64,000 nt of DNA, from positions 90,898 to 154,897 of the forward strand of contig NZ_JACSNX010000004.1 of NCBI RefSeq assembly GCF_016902445.1. Reading direction: 5' to 3'. Within the stretch, counting starts at the first letter, position 1, and every line of letters starts with the position of its first letter. Position numbers and translations under genes: made by a program. Shown here piece by piece: positions 50,903 to 59,915 of this stretch. The notes under the pieces were generated by a model. That model searched no databases. It had not been told where the DNA came from and saw only the letters and a list, made by a program, of their open reading frames with translations. The stretch is from Oscillibacter valericigenes (lineage in GTDB: Bacteria > Bacillota > Clostridia > Oscillospirales > Oscillospiraceae).

Positions 50903-51871
50903 TTACGCCTTGTGATCGCAGCCCAGCACGTCCACGATCTTGTGGGCCACCAGTTCCTTGATGGCGGCACGGGCGGGCTTCAGGTACTCGCGGGGATCGA
51001 ACTTGTCGGGATGCTCCGCCATGAACTTGCGGATGGTGCCGGTCATGGCCAGACGCAGGTCGGAGTCGATATTGATCTTGCACACGGCGCTGCGGGCAGC
51101 CTTGCGCAGCTGCTCCTCAGGGATGCCCACGGCGTCGGGCATCTTGCCGCCGAACTCGTTGACCATCTTCACAAACTCCTGAGGCACAGAGGAAGAGCCG
51201 TGGAGCACGATGGGGAAGCCGGGCAGGCGCTTGACCACCTCATCCAGGATATCGAACCGCAGGGGAGGCGGAACCAGCTCACCCTTCTCGTTCCGGGTGC
51301 ACTGGGCGGCGGTGAACTTGTAGGCGCCGTGGCTGGTGCCGATGGCGATGGCCAGGGAGTCGCAGCCGGTCTTTTCCACGAACTCCTGGACCTCCTCGGG
51401 ATGGGTGTAATGGGACTCCTCGGCGGAGACCTTCACATCATCCTCGATGCCAGCCAGGGCGCCCAGCTCGGCCTCCACCACCACGCCGTGGTCGTGGGCA
51501 TACTCCACGACCTTGCGGGTGATCTCGATGTTCTCAGCAAAGGGCTTGCTGGAGGCGTCGATCATCACAGAGGTGAAGCCGCCGTCGATGCAGCTCTTGC
51601 AGGTCTCGAAGTCGGGGCCGTGGTCCAGGTGCAGGGCGATGGGGATATTGGGGCACTCGATGACGGCCGCCTCCACCAGCTTCACCAGATAGGTGTGGTT
51701 GGCATAGGCCCGCGCGCCCTTGGACACCTGCAGGATCAGGGGAGCCTCCAGATCCCGGGCAGCCTCGGTGATGCCCTGGACGATCTCCATGTTGTTCACG
51801 TTGAACGCGCCGATGGCATAGCCGCCGTCATAAGCCTTCTTAAACATCTCGGTAGTGGTAACCAGTGCCAT
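50903..51871 (-). CDS. fba: Class II fructose-bisphosphate aldolase
   Basis: A zinc enzyme that splits fructose-1,6-bisphosphate in glycolysis. The zinc-binding LHLDHGPDFETC, the EAELG segment, GTSHGAYKF and HGSSSVPQE are all present. 322 residues. Start ATG 51871 is chosen because MALVTTTEMFKKAYDGGYAIG matches family N-termini and CAGGAG precedes it. It is divergent from a phosphofructokinase gene, the enzyme of the previous step. Confidence 0.95.
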   Translation of the reverse strand: MALVTTTEMFKKAYDGGYAIGAFNVNNMEIVQGITEAARDLEAPLILQVSKGARAYANHTYLVKLVEAAVIECPNIPIALHLDHGPDFETCKSCIDGGFTSVMIDASSKPFAENIEITRKVVEYAHDHGVVVEAELGALAGIEDDVKVSAEESHYTHPEEVQEFVEKTGCDSLAIAIGTSHGAYKFTAAQCTRNEKGELVPPPLRFDILDEVVKRLPGFPIVLHGSSSVPQEFVKMVNEFGGKMPDAVGIPEEQLRKAARSAVCKINIDSDLRLAMTGTIRKFMAEHPDKFDPREYLKPARAAIKELVAHKIVDVLGCDHKA

Positions 51872-51983
51872 AAGAATCAACTCCTGTTCTTTGATTCGTC
51901 CCGCTCTCCCGCCTCGGCCGGGGGGTCTGACCCGAATTGTCAAAAAGCGCCGGTCAAAAGAACGAAAACGTTTTTCCTCTATG

Positions 51984-52011
51984 ATAATATCACAACATTT
52001 TTAAAATGCAA
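51984..52011 (-). promoter_or_regulatory. Promoter of fba
   Basis: Minus strand: TTGCAT (52011-52006), 16-nt spacer, TATTAT (51989-51984). Confidence 0.65.
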
Positions 52012-52014
52012 GTA

Positions 52015-52043
52015 TTTACAATTCATTTTTTGAATGATATGAT
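52015..52043 (+). promoter_or_regulatory. Promoter of the phosphofructokinase gene
   Basis: TTTACA (52015-52020), 17-nt spacer, TATGAT (52038-52043). It abuts the fba promoter back to back, and its spacer holds ATTCA-TTTTT-TGAAT symmetry. Confidence 0.65.
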
Positions 52044-52085
52044 GATGGAAGCATCCCGAAACAAAAGCTGAGGAGGATTTTTCCC

Positions 52086-53324
52086 ATGAGTGAACTGAAA
52101 GGCGCCTGCATTTTCGGCCAGTCCGGCGGCCCCACTTCCGTCATCAACGCCAGTGCCTACGGCGTCATCGCCACGGCGCTGAAGGACCCCAACATCACCC
52201 GCGTGCTGGGTGCGGAGCACGGGATCAAGGGCGTTCTGAACGACCGGCTGTTCGACATGAGCCAGGAGGACCCGGCAGAACTGGAGCTGCTGAAGTACAC
52301 GCCCTCCTCCGCCCTGGGCTCCTGCCGGTACAAAATGGCGGACCCGGACGTGGACGACACCGACTACAAGCGCATCCTGGAGATCTTCAAGAAGTATGAC
52401 GTCCGTTACTTCTTCTACAACGGCGGCAACGACTCCATGGACACCTGCAACAAGATCAGCAAGTACATGCAGAAAGTGGGCTACGAGTGCCGTGTGATGG
52501 GTGTGCCCAAGACCATCGACAACGACCTGTACGGCACGGACCACTGCCCCGGCTTCGCTTCCGCCGCTAAGTATATCGCGACGAGCTGCATGGAGGTCTA
52601 TCAGGACGCCCGGGTGTATGACACCGGAATGGTCTGCATCATCGAGATCATGGGCCGCCATGCCGGCTGGCTGGCTGGCGCTGCAGCCCTGGCCTCCGCT
52701 TACGGCGCGGGTCCCGACCTGGTGTACCTGCCGGAGGTGGACTTTGACATGGACCAGTTCCTCTCCGACGTGGAGCGTATCTACAAGGAGAAGGGCAACT
52801 GCATGGTGGCCGTCTCCGAGGGCATTCACTACGCCGACGGCTCCTTCGTCTCCGAGGCCAAGACCTCTGCCACCGACGGCTTCGGCCATGCCCAGCTGGG
52901 CGGCCTGGCCTCCCTGCTTGCCAACGTGGTGAAGGAGAAGACCGGCGCCAAGGTCCGGGGCATTGAGCTGAGCCTGCTGCAGCGGTGCGGCGCTCACCTG
53001 GCGTCCGAGACCGATATCGAGGAGGCCGTCATGAGCGGCAAGGCCGCCGTGGAGAACGCCGTGGCCGGCATCACCGACAAGATGGTGGGCTTCGAGCGCA
53101 GCTATGAAAACGGCCAGTACGTCTGCAAGACGAAGCTGCTGCCCCTGACCGACGTGGCCAACACCGAGAAGAAGGTTCCTCTGGAGTGGATCAACGCCGC
53201 CCACAACGGCGTGGAGAAGCCCTTCATCGACTACGTGCTGCCCCTGATCCAGGGGGAGCCCAAGCTGCCCAAGGTGGACTCCCTGCCCCGCTTCGCCAAG
53301 CTGAAAAAGGTCCTGGTGAAGTAA
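52086..53324 (+). CDS. pfp: Phosphofructokinase, diphosphate-dependent type
   Basis: A 412-residue phosphofructokinase. GGNDS at 113-117 replaces the ATP-type GGDGS, and Lys142 in PKTIDND is the residue that marks PPi users. This indicates reversible PPi-dependent phosphorylation of fructose-6-phosphate. The fructose-phosphate site MGRHAGWLA is intact. AGGAGG lies just upstream of ATG 52086. It is divergent from fba with adjoining promoters. Confidence 0.92.
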   Translation: MSELKGACIFGQSGGPTSVINASAYGVIATALKDPNITRVLGAEHGIKGVLNDRLFDMSQEDPAELELLKYTPSSALGSCRYKMADPDVDDTDYKRILEIFKKYDVRYFFYNGGNDSMDTCNKISKYMQKVGYECRVMGVPKTIDNDLYGTDHCPGFASAAKYIATSCMEVYQDARVYDTGMVCIIEIMGRHAGWLAGAAALASAYGAGPDLVYLPEVDFDMDQFLSDVERIYKEKGNCMVAVSEGIHYADGSFVSEAKTSATDGFGHAQLGGLASLLANVVKEKTGAKVRGIELSLLQRCGAHLASETDIEEAVMSGKAAVENAVAGITDKMVGFERSYENGQYVCKTKLLPLTDVANTEKKVPLEWINAAHNGVEKPFIDYVLPLIQGEPKLPKVDSLPRFAKLKKVLVK

Positions 53325-53357
53325 ACAGATTTTCCCAAAACCAGCAACCACGAAGAA

Positions 53358-53390
53358 AGCTCCCGGCACGATTTTCGTGCCGGGAGCTTC
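53358..53390. terminator. Terminator hairpin after pfp
   Basis: A 14-bp AGCTCCCGGCACGA / TCGTGCCGGGAGCT stem. The T-run is short on the plus strand; it also sits downstream of the minus-strand small membrane genes. Confidence 0.72.
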
Positions 53391-53397
53391 GTCTTAC

Positions 53398-53562
53398 TCA
53401 TGTTTTGTTATTCTCCTGCCGCCGCTCTAGATGGTAGATGATACACCCCACAGCGGCGGCTACCGTGGCCATGATGCATCCGGCGATCCCCATGAAGCAG
53501 CCCAGATACCCGGACACCAGTACGATCAGCACAGAAAGCAGCGCATGTCCCAAGGCACCCAT
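53398..53562 (-). CDS. Small membrane protein (54 aa)
   Basis: Start at 53562 with a GGGGGG ribosome site. Two hydrophobic segments (LLSVLIVLVSGYLGCF and MATVAAAVGCIIYHL) form a likely hairpin in the membrane, with a charged tail ERRQENNKT. Family not recognised. It follows the 47-aa gene and coaX on the same strand. Confidence 0.55.
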   Translation of the reverse strand: MGALGHALLSVLIVLVSGYLGCFMGIAGCIMATVAAAVGCIIYHLERRQENNKT

Positions 53563-53590
53563 TGCATGTCCCCCCTGTCTCGATCGGGCC

Positions 53591-53734
53591 TCACTTCTTC
53601 CGGCCCTGAACAGTCCAGCAGATGAATCCCGCCGCCACGCCGATGGCGCAGATAATGCCGATGGCGGGGCCCAGCGCAAGCCCCGCGATCCCGGCGATGA
53701 TGGTCCAGAAGGCCACGGCAAACAACATCGCCAT
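53591..53734 (-). CDS. Small membrane protein (47 aa)
   Basis: ATG 53734 follows GGGAGG. The 47 residues are almost entirely hydrophobic (AMLFAVAFWTIIAGIAGLAL, then a second Gly/Ala-rich helix) with a basic end QGRKK. Function unknown. It lies 15 bases after coaX on the minus strand. Confidence 0.55.
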   Translation of the reverse strand: MAMLFAVAFWTIIAGIAGLALGPAIGIICAIGVAAGFICWTVQGRKK

Positions 53735-53749
53735 GCAGTTCCCTCCCCC

Positions 53750-54520
53750 TCACTTGTTCTTCTGATAGATGGCCCACAGGCCGTCCATCAGCAGGTACTT
53801 GTCGTAGACGATGTGGTTCCGGCAGTACTTGACGATCACCGGGGCGTTGCCGCCGGTGGCCACCACGCTGAGGGTCCGGCCCGGGAACTGCTCCCGGATG
53901 CGGTCGATGACGCCGTCCAGCATACCGGCAGTGCCGTAGACGATGCCGGAGCGCATGCAGTCCTCCGTGGTCTTTCCGATGAGGACCTTCGGGTGCTGGA
54001 GGGAGATGGCCGGCAGCTGGGCCGCCCGGCGGCTCAAGGCCTCCAGAGACACATTGACCCCCGGCAGCAGCATGCCGCCCTCATAGTTCCGCCCCTCGGA
54101 GATGACGCCGATAGTGGTGGCGGTACCCATGTCGATGGTGACGATGGGAGGCTCGAACTTCTCCAGCGCCGCCACGGCGTCCGCCACGATGTCCGCTCCC
54201 ACCTGGGACTGGACCGCCAGCCGGATGTTCAGCCCCGTCCGCACGCCGGGACCCACCACCATGGGGGGCTTGCCCAGCAGCCGGGTCAGGGCCTTCTCCA
54301 TCATGAAGTTCAGCGGCGGCACCACGCTGCACAGGATGGCGCCCGTCACGTCCTCGAACCGGAAGTGATAGAGGGTGAACAGGTTCATCAGGTCGATGCT
54401 GATCTGGTCCGCGGTCTTGCGGCTGTCCGTGTCCAGAGACGCCAGAAAGCGCAGCTGCTTGTCCCTGTCAAACAGCCCCACGGAGGTGGTGGAATTTCCT
54501 ACATCGATGGCCAGCAGCAT
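53750..54520 (-). CDS. coaX: Type III pantothenate kinase
   Basis: It phosphorylates pantothenate, the first step of CoA synthesis. It begins LLAIDVGNSTTSVGLF (phosphate loop), has the DMGTATTIGVI phosphate-binding segment and GTAGMLDGVIDRIR. It has 256 residues, typical of the potassium-dependent CoaX type. CoA demand fits the CoA-transferase at 4257, though the genes are unlinked. Confidence 0.94.
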   Translation of the reverse strand: MLLAIDVGNSTTSVGLFDRDKQLRFLASLDTDSRKTADQISIDLMNLFTLYHFRFEDVTGAILCSVVPPLNFMMEKALTRLLGKPPMVVGPGVRTGLNIRLAVQSQVGADIVADAVAALEKFEPPIVTIDMGTATTIGVISEGRNYEGGMLLPGVNVSLEALSRRAAQLPAISLQHPKVLIGKTTEDCMRSGIVYGTAGMLDGVIDRIREQFPGRTLSVVATGGNAPVIVKYCRNHIVYDKYLLMDGLWAIYQKNK

Positions 54521-54688
54521 GTGCCTCGCTCCTTTTCCCGTTGTCCTCTATGATGTTCTATGGTATCACGCCCCGCTGCCGGATGCAAGGGCGGGAATTT
54601 TTTTCGATGAAACATCCGAAAATGGGAAGAAATCCGCCGCCATCTCTGCTATACTTGATTTACCAGACATGGAAGAGGAGGCGGCGCT

Positions 54689-55360
54689 ATGGACTTTCCT
54701 TACGGTGAGGCGGAGATTGCCCATCTGCGGACCCGGGACCCAAAACTGGGAGCGGCCATCGACCGGATCGGTCCCATCCATCGGGAGGTGGACCCGGACC
54801 TCTTCTCCTCCGTGCTCCACCACATCATCGGCCAGCAGGTGTCCATGGCCGCACAGCGGACGGTGTGGCAGCGGCTCCAGACGGCGGCGGCCCCCCTCTC
54901 ACCGGAGACGGTGGCCGCCATGTCGGTGGAGTCCCTCCAGGCTTTGGGCATGACCTACCGGAGGGCGTCGTACATTTTGGAATTCGCCCGGAAGGTGGCG
55001 TCCGGCGCTTTTGACCTAAAGGCGCTGGCGGAGATGGAGGACAGCCAGGTGCTGGCCCAGCTTACCTCCCTGCGGGGCGTGGGGCCCTGGACGGCGGAGA
55101 TGCTGCTGATCTTCGGCCTCCAACGGCCGGACGTGGTCAGCTGGGGAGACCTGGCCATCCTCCGGGGCATGCGGATGCTGTACCGGAAGCGGACCATCGA
55201 CCCGGCCTTTTTCCGGCGCCTGCGGAAGCGATACAGCCCCTACGGAACTACCGCCAGCCTGTATCTCTGGGCCATCGCCTGCGGCGCCCTGCCGGAGCTG
55301 ACGGACCCGGCCGCCAAGCGGGCGCCGGAGAAAAAGCGAGGTGCGGTCCATGACAGATGA
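54689..55360 (+). CDS. DNA-3-methyladenine glycosylase, AlkA-like
   Basis: A 223-residue HhH-GPD glycosylase that excises alkylated bases. The helix-hairpin-helix is LTSLRGVGPWTAEMLLIF and the catalytic Asp is in VVSWGDLAILRG. The short length lacks the N-terminal AlkA domain, as in many Firmicutes. It overlaps the decayed ada gene by 11 bases and precedes ogt, forming an alkylation-repair cluster. Confidence 0.9.
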   Translation: MDFPYGEAEIAHLRTRDPKLGAAIDRIGPIHREVDPDLFSSVLHHIIGQQVSMAAQRTVWQRLQTAAAPLSPETVAAMSVESLQALGMTYRRASYILEFARKVASGAFDLKALAEMEDSQVLAQLTSLRGVGPWTAEMLLIFGLQRPDVVSWGDLAILRGMRMLYRKRTIDPAFFRRLRKRYSPYGTTASLYLWAIACGALPELTDPAAKRAPEKKRGAVHDR

Positions 55361-55615
55361 CCAGCGCTGGCAGGCGGTCGCCGCCAACGACCGGCGGTTC
55401 GACGGCGTGTTTTTCTACGGCGTCACCTCCACGGGCGTCTTCTGCCGCCCCTCCTGCCCCCCCGTCCGCCCCGGCGGGACCGGGTGCAGTTCTTTCCCTC
55501 CGCCCAGGCGGCCGGTGAGGCGGGCTTTGAGAGCCTCTCCGCCTTTTACCGGGCTTTCCGGCGGGAGCTGGGCTGCTCCCCCGGCACATATCGAACAAAG
55601 GAGATGTCATCATGA
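55350..55615 (+). pseudogene. Ada-like (AraC/methylphosphotriester acceptor) remnant, frameshifted and internally deleted
   Basis: The frame starts TDDQRWQAVAANDRRFDGVF and YGVTSTGVFCRPSCP, the beginning of an Ada metal-binding domain. At the C-run 55457-55463 the frame is lost; adding one C restores RPPRRDRVQFFPSAQAAGEA. That continues straight into GFESLSAFYRAFRRELGCSP, the last AraC helix, so the remaining zinc cysteines and most of the HTH are missing. Both a 1-base loss and an internal deletion are therefore needed to explain it. The restored frame ends at 55615, overlapping the ogt start. Confidence 0.82.
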
Positions 55616-56142
55616 TCACATATCTGACTACGCTCCCCTCTCCGGTGGGTACGTTGACCCTGGCCGCCGACGGCACGGCCCTCACCGGTCTGTGGCTGGA
55701 GGGGCAGAAGTACTTCGGCGCTGGCCTTCCAGATACTGTACAGGAAAAAGACTTGTCAGTTTTTCGGGAGGCAGAAGCCTGGCTGAAGGCGTACTTTGCC
55801 AAGGCCCCCCTCCCTGCCCTGCCGCCGCTGGCGCCCCAGGGCAGTTCCTTCCGCCAGGCGGTGTGGCAGCTCCTGCTGGAGATCCCCTACGGCACCGTCA
55901 CCACTTACGGTGCCCTGGCACAAAAGCTCCGGGACCGGGGCATCTCCGCTGCGGCCCAGGCCGTGGGCGGTGCCGTGGGCCACAACCCCATCTCCATCCT
56001 GATCCCCTGCCACCGGGTGGTGGGCAGCGACGGCAGCCTGACCGGCTACGCCGGCGGTGTTGCCAAGAAGCAGTTCCTGCTGGAGCTGGAGGGCGTGGAC
56101 ATGGCGGGGCTGTACGTCCCCACCCGGGGCACGGCCCTGTGA
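55612..56142 (+). CDS. ogt: Methylated-DNA--protein-cysteine methyltransferase
   Basis: It transfers alkyl groups from O6-alkylguanine to its own cysteine, Cys133 in IPCHRVVG. The HTH region (IPYGTVTTYGALAQKL) is intact. 176 residues. AAAGGAG precedes ATG 55612 inside the end of the ada remnant. Intact alkA-like and ogt genes flank a dead regulator, so the operon may now be expressed constitutively or under other control. Confidence 0.94.
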   Translation: MITYLTTLPSPVGTLTLAADGTALTGLWLEGQKYFGAGLPDTVQEKDLSVFREAEAWLKAYFAKAPLPALPPLAPQGSSFRQAVWQLLLEIPYGTVTTYGALAQKLRDRGISAAAQAVGGAVGHNPISILIPCHRVVGSDGSLTGYAGGVAKKQFLLELEGVDMAGLYVPTRGTAL

Positions 56143-56165
56143 GAGAGACCCCTTCCCGCCTGCGC

Positions 56166-56206
56166 TGAAATAAAAAGAAGCGGCGTCCATTCGGACGCCG
56201 CTTCTC
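56166..56206 (-). terminator. Terminator shared by ogt and the zinc-ribbon gene
   Basis: A 13-bp AGAAGCGGCGTCC / GGACGCCGCTTCT stem. On the minus strand the T-rich TTTTTATTTC follows, so it mainly serves the minus-strand gene. Confidence 0.82.
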
Positions 56207-56230
56207 GCAAGAGACGAAAACGGATATCGT

Positions 56231-56512
56231 TTATCTCTGCTGCTCCCGCATCTTGGCGAAGCACTCGCTGCAGTACACGGGGCGGTCAGACTTGGGCTCG
56301 AAGGGCACGCGGGCCTCGCCGCCGCAGGCAGCGCAGACAGCGGTGAAATACTCCCGGGGACCGCGGGCCGCGTTCTTGCGGGCGTCACGGCAGGCCTTGC
56401 ACCGCTGGGGCTCGTTCTGGAAGCCGCGCTCAGCATAGAACTCCTGCTCGCCGGCGGTGAACACGAACTCCTTGCCGCACTCCTTGCACACTAAGGTCTT
56501 GTCTTCGTACAT
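56231..56512 (-). CDS. Double zinc-ribbon protein (zinc-ribbon domain, 93 aa)
   Basis: Two four-cysteine sites: Cys9/12/38/41 (CKECG ... CKAC) and Cys60/63/81/84 (CAACG ... CSEC). The first half, with EFVFTAGEQEFYAERGF and EPQRCKACR, is the widespread zf-trcl zinc-ribbon family. Function is unknown; a nucleic-acid or protein scaffold role is presumed. Start ATG 56512 with GAGAGGG. It follows sigH on the same strand. Confidence 0.85.
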   Translation of the reverse strand: MYEDKTLVCKECGKEFVFTAGEQEFYAERGFQNEPQRCKACRDARKNAARGPREYFTAVCAACGGEARVPFEPKSDRPVYCSECFAKMREQQR

Positions 56513-56550
56513 GATGTTACCCTCTCTTTGAAAAGAAAAATATATTGCGT

Positions 56551-57192
56551 TCAGCTTCCGCTGAGATCGCCGGAAAGAAGCTGCCGTGCCACCTTGCGCC
56601 GAATGCGCTGCACGGCGTTGTCCACGGACTTTGGGGGCTTGCCTACCGTCTCGGCAATTTCCCTGCATGAAAGACCGTCTAAATAGTACCCCAAAATCTT
56701 TGCTTCAAACTCGGACAACTGTTTCCGGACACCGGATAAGAGGGCAGCGGTATGTTCCCTGTCGATGAGATACGCTTCGGGATCGCGCTGAGTCAGATCG
56801 CTGGTACCAGAGGTGTAGGAATTGGCATCAAAGAAGGGTGTATCCAGGGGAACCGACTGATTGAGCGCCAGATGCTTATCCCGCGCCGCGGCGCGGAGAA
56901 CGGAATACAGCCGGTTTCGTATGCAGATTTCTGCGAAGGTCCGAAAGGATGCCTCCTTGGAGGCGTCATACTCCCGAACAGCTTTGAGGAGGCCCACCAT
57001 GCCCTCCTGGGTCAGGTCCTCACTGTCGCCGCCTGCCAGGAAAAAGGGGCGGGCGCAGCTGCGGACCAGTCGGTTATACCGCGCCACAAGAGCTTCCTCT
57101 GCGTCGCGGCTGCCGCCGGCAGCCAGGGTGCAGAGCATTTCGTCACTGCACTGGTCCAGGGGCTGGGGCGTCTTCTCGTTAGAACTGTACAT
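56551..57192 (-). CDS. sigH: RNA polymerase sigma-H factor (Spo0H-like)
   Basis: A 213-residue sigma-70-family factor. Region 2 (RYNRLVRSCARPFFLAGGDS, EDLTQEGMVGLLKAVREYD) and region 4 (LDGLSCREIAETVGKPPKSV) match SigH, which drives entry into sporulation. Its -10 box ends only five bases before the ATG, so the main transcript would begin at or next to the start codon. No Shine-Dalgarno is visible for this or a nearby codon. Confidence 0.88.
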   Translation of the reverse strand: MYSSNEKTPQPLDQCSDEMLCTLAAGGSRDAEEALVARYNRLVRSCARPFFLAGGDSEDLTQEGMVGLLKAVREYDASKEASFRTFAEICIRNRLYSVLRAAARDKHLALNQSVPLDTPFFDANSYTSGTSDLTQRDPEAYLIDREHTAALLSGVRKQLSEFEAKILGYYLDGLSCREIAETVGKPPKSVDNAVQRIRRKVARQLLSGDLSGS

Positions 57193-57197
57193 ATCGT

Positions 57198-57227
57198 ATT
57201 ATACCTGTCTATTTGGTGAAATGTCAA
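57198..57227 (-). promoter_or_regulatory. Sigma-A promoter of sigH
   Basis: Minus strand: consensus TTGACA (57227-57222), 18-nt spacer, consensus TATAAT (57203-57198), then ACGAT and the start codon. Confidence 0.85.
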
Positions 57228-57259
57228 GCAATTTGTAAAAAAATTCAAGAAACAAATTT

Positions 57260-58615
57260 TTATTTTTTTTGCGATTTGATGAAATCCGCCAAGCGGTCCG
57301 CCACAGCCTGGGCGACGTCGGTAGTCTTGGCCTCAACCATCACCCGGATCAGGGCCTCCGTGCCGGAGGGCCGCACCAGCACCCGGCCAGCGCCGGACAG
57401 GGCCGCTTCCTCCTGCTTTACGGCCTCCGCCAGCTCGGGAGATGCCATGATAGCCTCCTTCACGCCGCCGCTGTGGGGGACCTCCACATTCACCAGCACC
57501 TGAGGGTAGACAGCGCAGCAGCTGACAAGGGAACTCGCTTTCTCGCCGGAGCGGGCCAATACCTGCAGGAACTGGAGGGCCGTCACCTCGCCGTCGCCGG
57601 TGGTCTCCAGGTCGGTGAAGATGGTATGGCCGGACTGCTCTCCGCCGATGCGGTAGTCCTTCTCCAGCATCTTCTCCAGCACGTTCCGGTCCCCCACGTC
57701 GGTGCAGATCAGGTCGATGCCGCTGTTCCGGCAGAACTCGTGGAGCCCCAGGTTACTCATCACTGTGGCCACCAGAGCGTTGCCGTTCAGCTTCCCGCGG
57801 CGCTTCAGGTCCATGGCGCACACCGCCAGGACCTTGTCGCCGTCGATGGTGGCGCCGGTCTCGTCCACCAACAGGCAGCGGTCTGCGTCGCCGTCAAAGG
57901 CCACGCCGATGTCGTAGCCCCCCTTCACCACGGAGGCGGCCAGATCTTCCATGTGGGTGGAGCCGCAGCGGCTGTTGATGTTCACCCCGTCCGGGTCGTG
58001 GTGGATGAAGTCCGTCCGGGCCTTGAAGCGGCCGAACAGCTCCGGCGCCGTGGCGCTGGCAGCGCCGTTGGCGCAGTCCACCAGGATTTTCAGGCCCGCC
58101 AGATCCGACTCAATGGTGGAGGCGACAAAGTCGATGTAGTCCCGCTTCAGCTGACGCATGCCGTGGTGGCGGCGGCCGATCTCCCCCCGGGTGCGCACCT
58201 TCATGGGCTCCTGGGAGAGGATCTTCTCCTCGATCCGGCCCTCCACCGCGTCGGAGAGCTTGTAGCCCTGGCCGCTGAAGACCTTGATGCCGTTGTGCTC
58301 ATAGGGGTTGTGGCTGGCGGAGATCACGATGCCCGCGTCCGCCCGCTCCTGTACAGTGAGGTATGCCACTGCGGGGGTGGGTATGGTGCCCACCGGCTTC
58401 ACGTCGCCTCCCACAGAGCAGATGCCTGCCATCAGAGCGGATTCCAGCATGTCGGAGGAGATGCGGGTGTCCTTGCCGATCACCAAGGTGGGGCGGCTGC
58501 CTTTCTCCTCTTCCAGCACGGTGGCGATGGCCTGGCCCACCCGGAAGGCCATATCGGCGGTGAGGTTCTCCCCCACTACGCCGCGGATACCGTCAGTGCC
58601 AAATAATTTACCCAT
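57260..58615 (-). CDS. glmM: Phosphoglucosamine mutase
   Basis: It interconverts glucosamine-6- and -1-phosphate for UDP-GlcNAc and cell-wall synthesis. The active serine is Ser101 in ISASHNP. The metal loop DGDADR and the sugar-binding GEQSGH are present. 451 residues. The gene ends 68 bases before the sigH start codon. Confidence 0.95.
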   Translation of the reverse strand: MGKLFGTDGIRGVVGENLTADMAFRVGQAIATVLEEEKGSRPTLVIGKDTRISSDMLESALMAGICSVGGDVKPVGTIPTPAVAYLTVQERADAGIVISASHNPYEHNGIKVFSGQGYKLSDAVEGRIEEKILSQEPMKVRTRGEIGRRHHGMRQLKRDYIDFVASTIESDLAGLKILVDCANGAASATAPELFGRFKARTDFIHHDPDGVNINSRCGSTHMEDLAASVVKGGYDIGVAFDGDADRCLLVDETGATIDGDKVLAVCAMDLKRRGKLNGNALVATVMSNLGLHEFCRNSGIDLICTDVGDRNVLEKMLEKDYRIGGEQSGHTIFTDLETTGDGEVTALQFLQVLARSGEKASSLVSCCAVYPQVLVNVEVPHSGGVKEAIMASPELAEAVKQEEAALSGAGRVLVRPSGTEALIRVMVEAKTTDVAQAVADRLADFIKSQKK

Positions 58616-58803
58616 AATATCATTACCTCGTTCGTTTCATATGATGGAACCGCCTCATTGGACGGAAAAATGCTGCGTCGCCGGCTGGAACGATGTGCCC
58701 CTCATTTTCTTTTCGGCTTTGCTGAAAGGACTGCGCCCGCAGGCACATGCCGGAGGCAGCCGCCGCAAGCGGCGGCGCTTGAGCCGGAGACAAGCGGCTC
58801 GCC

Positions 58804-59868
58804 TCACAGGCTCAGCTGCTCCATATCCGGCGGTTCTGCCGTCATGCCGCCGGGAATGGGCATGTGCAGATGCTGATACGCCTTCTGCGTCACGCATCGC
58901 CCCCGGGGCGTCCGGGTCAGAAAGCCCAGCTGCATCAGGTACGGCTCGTATACGTCCTCCAGGGTCACAGATTCCTCACCGATGGTGGCCGCCAGCGTCT
59001 CCAGGCCCACAGGGCCGCCGCCGTAATTCTCGATGATGGCTCCCAGCATCCGCCGGTCGATGGGGTCCAGCCCCAGATGGTCGATCTCCAGGGCGCACAG
59101 AGCCTGGTCCGCCACATCCTTCGTGATGACGCCGTCGGCCTTCACCTGGGCGAAGTCCCGCACCCGGCGCAGCATCCGGTTGGCGATCCGGGGCGTGCCC
59201 CGGCTCCGGCGGGCGATCTCATAGGCCCCCTCCGGCACGATGTCCACGTTCAGGATTCCGGCAGACCGGGTGACGATCTCGCTGAGTTCCTCCGGCGTGT
59301 ACAGCTCCAGCCGCAGCGTTACGCCGAACCGGTCCCGCAGGGGCGCAGACAACTGCCCCGCCCGGGTGGTAGCCCCGATCAGGGTGAACTTGGGCAGGTC
59401 CAGCCGGATGGAGTTGGCGCTGGGGCCCTTGCCCACGATGATGTCCAGGGCGTAGTCCTCCATGGCCGGGTACAGGATCTCCTCTACCGACCGGTTCAGC
59501 CGGTGGATCTCATCCACAAACAGGATGTCCCCCTCGTTCAGGTTGGTGAGGAGCGCCGCCAGGTCGCCGGGCTTCTCAATGGCCGGGCCGGAGGTGATGC
59601 GGATGTTGACCCCCATCTCTTGCGCGATGATGCCGGCCAGGGTGGTTTTGCCCAGGCCGGGCGGGCCGTGGAGCAGCACGTGGTCCAGCGCCTCCCCCCG
59701 CTTCTGGGCAGCCTGGATGAAGATGTTCAGGTTCTCCTTGGCCTTCTCCTGGCCGATGTACTCCCGCAGGGTCTTGGGCCGGAGGGAGCCCTCCTGTGCG
59801 TCCTCCTGCAGGAACGTCTTGGCCACGATGGGCTCCTCGTAGATGTCGTTTCCAAAGTCGATGCTCAA
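58804..59868 (-). CDS. ruvB: Holliday junction branch migration helicase RuvB
   Basis: A 354-residue AAA+ motor with Walker [10 protein letters not shown] (68-76), Walker B FVDEIHR and the C-terminal winged helix. It works with RuvA on recombination intermediates. ruvA lies upstream on the same strand, but two small genes separate them. The 190-base gap to glmM (58616-58803) holds a GCCGCCGC-AA-GCGGCGGC hairpin and no gene I can support. Confidence 0.96.
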   Translation of the reverse strand: MSIDFGNDIYEEPIVAKTFLQEDAQEGSLRPKTLREYIGQEKAKENLNIFIQAAQKRGEALDHVLLHGPPGLGKTTLAGIIAQEMGVNIRITSGPAIEKPGDLAALLTNLNEGDILFVDEIHRLNRSVEEILYPAMEDYALDIIVGKGPSANSIRLDLPKFTLIGATTRAGQLSAPLRDRFGVTLRLELYTPEELSEIVTRSAGILNVDIVPEGAYEIARRSRGTPRIANRMLRRVRDFAQVKADGVITKDVADQALCALEIDHLGLDPIDRRMLGAIIENYGGGPVGLETLAATIGEESVTLEDVYEPYLMQLGFLTRTPRGRCVTQKAYQHLHMPIPGGMTAEPPDMEQLSL

Positions 59869-59915
59869 AGTGTCACTTCCCTTTTTCGTGGGGTGCTGTC
59901 AGGTCCCGGGGCGGC

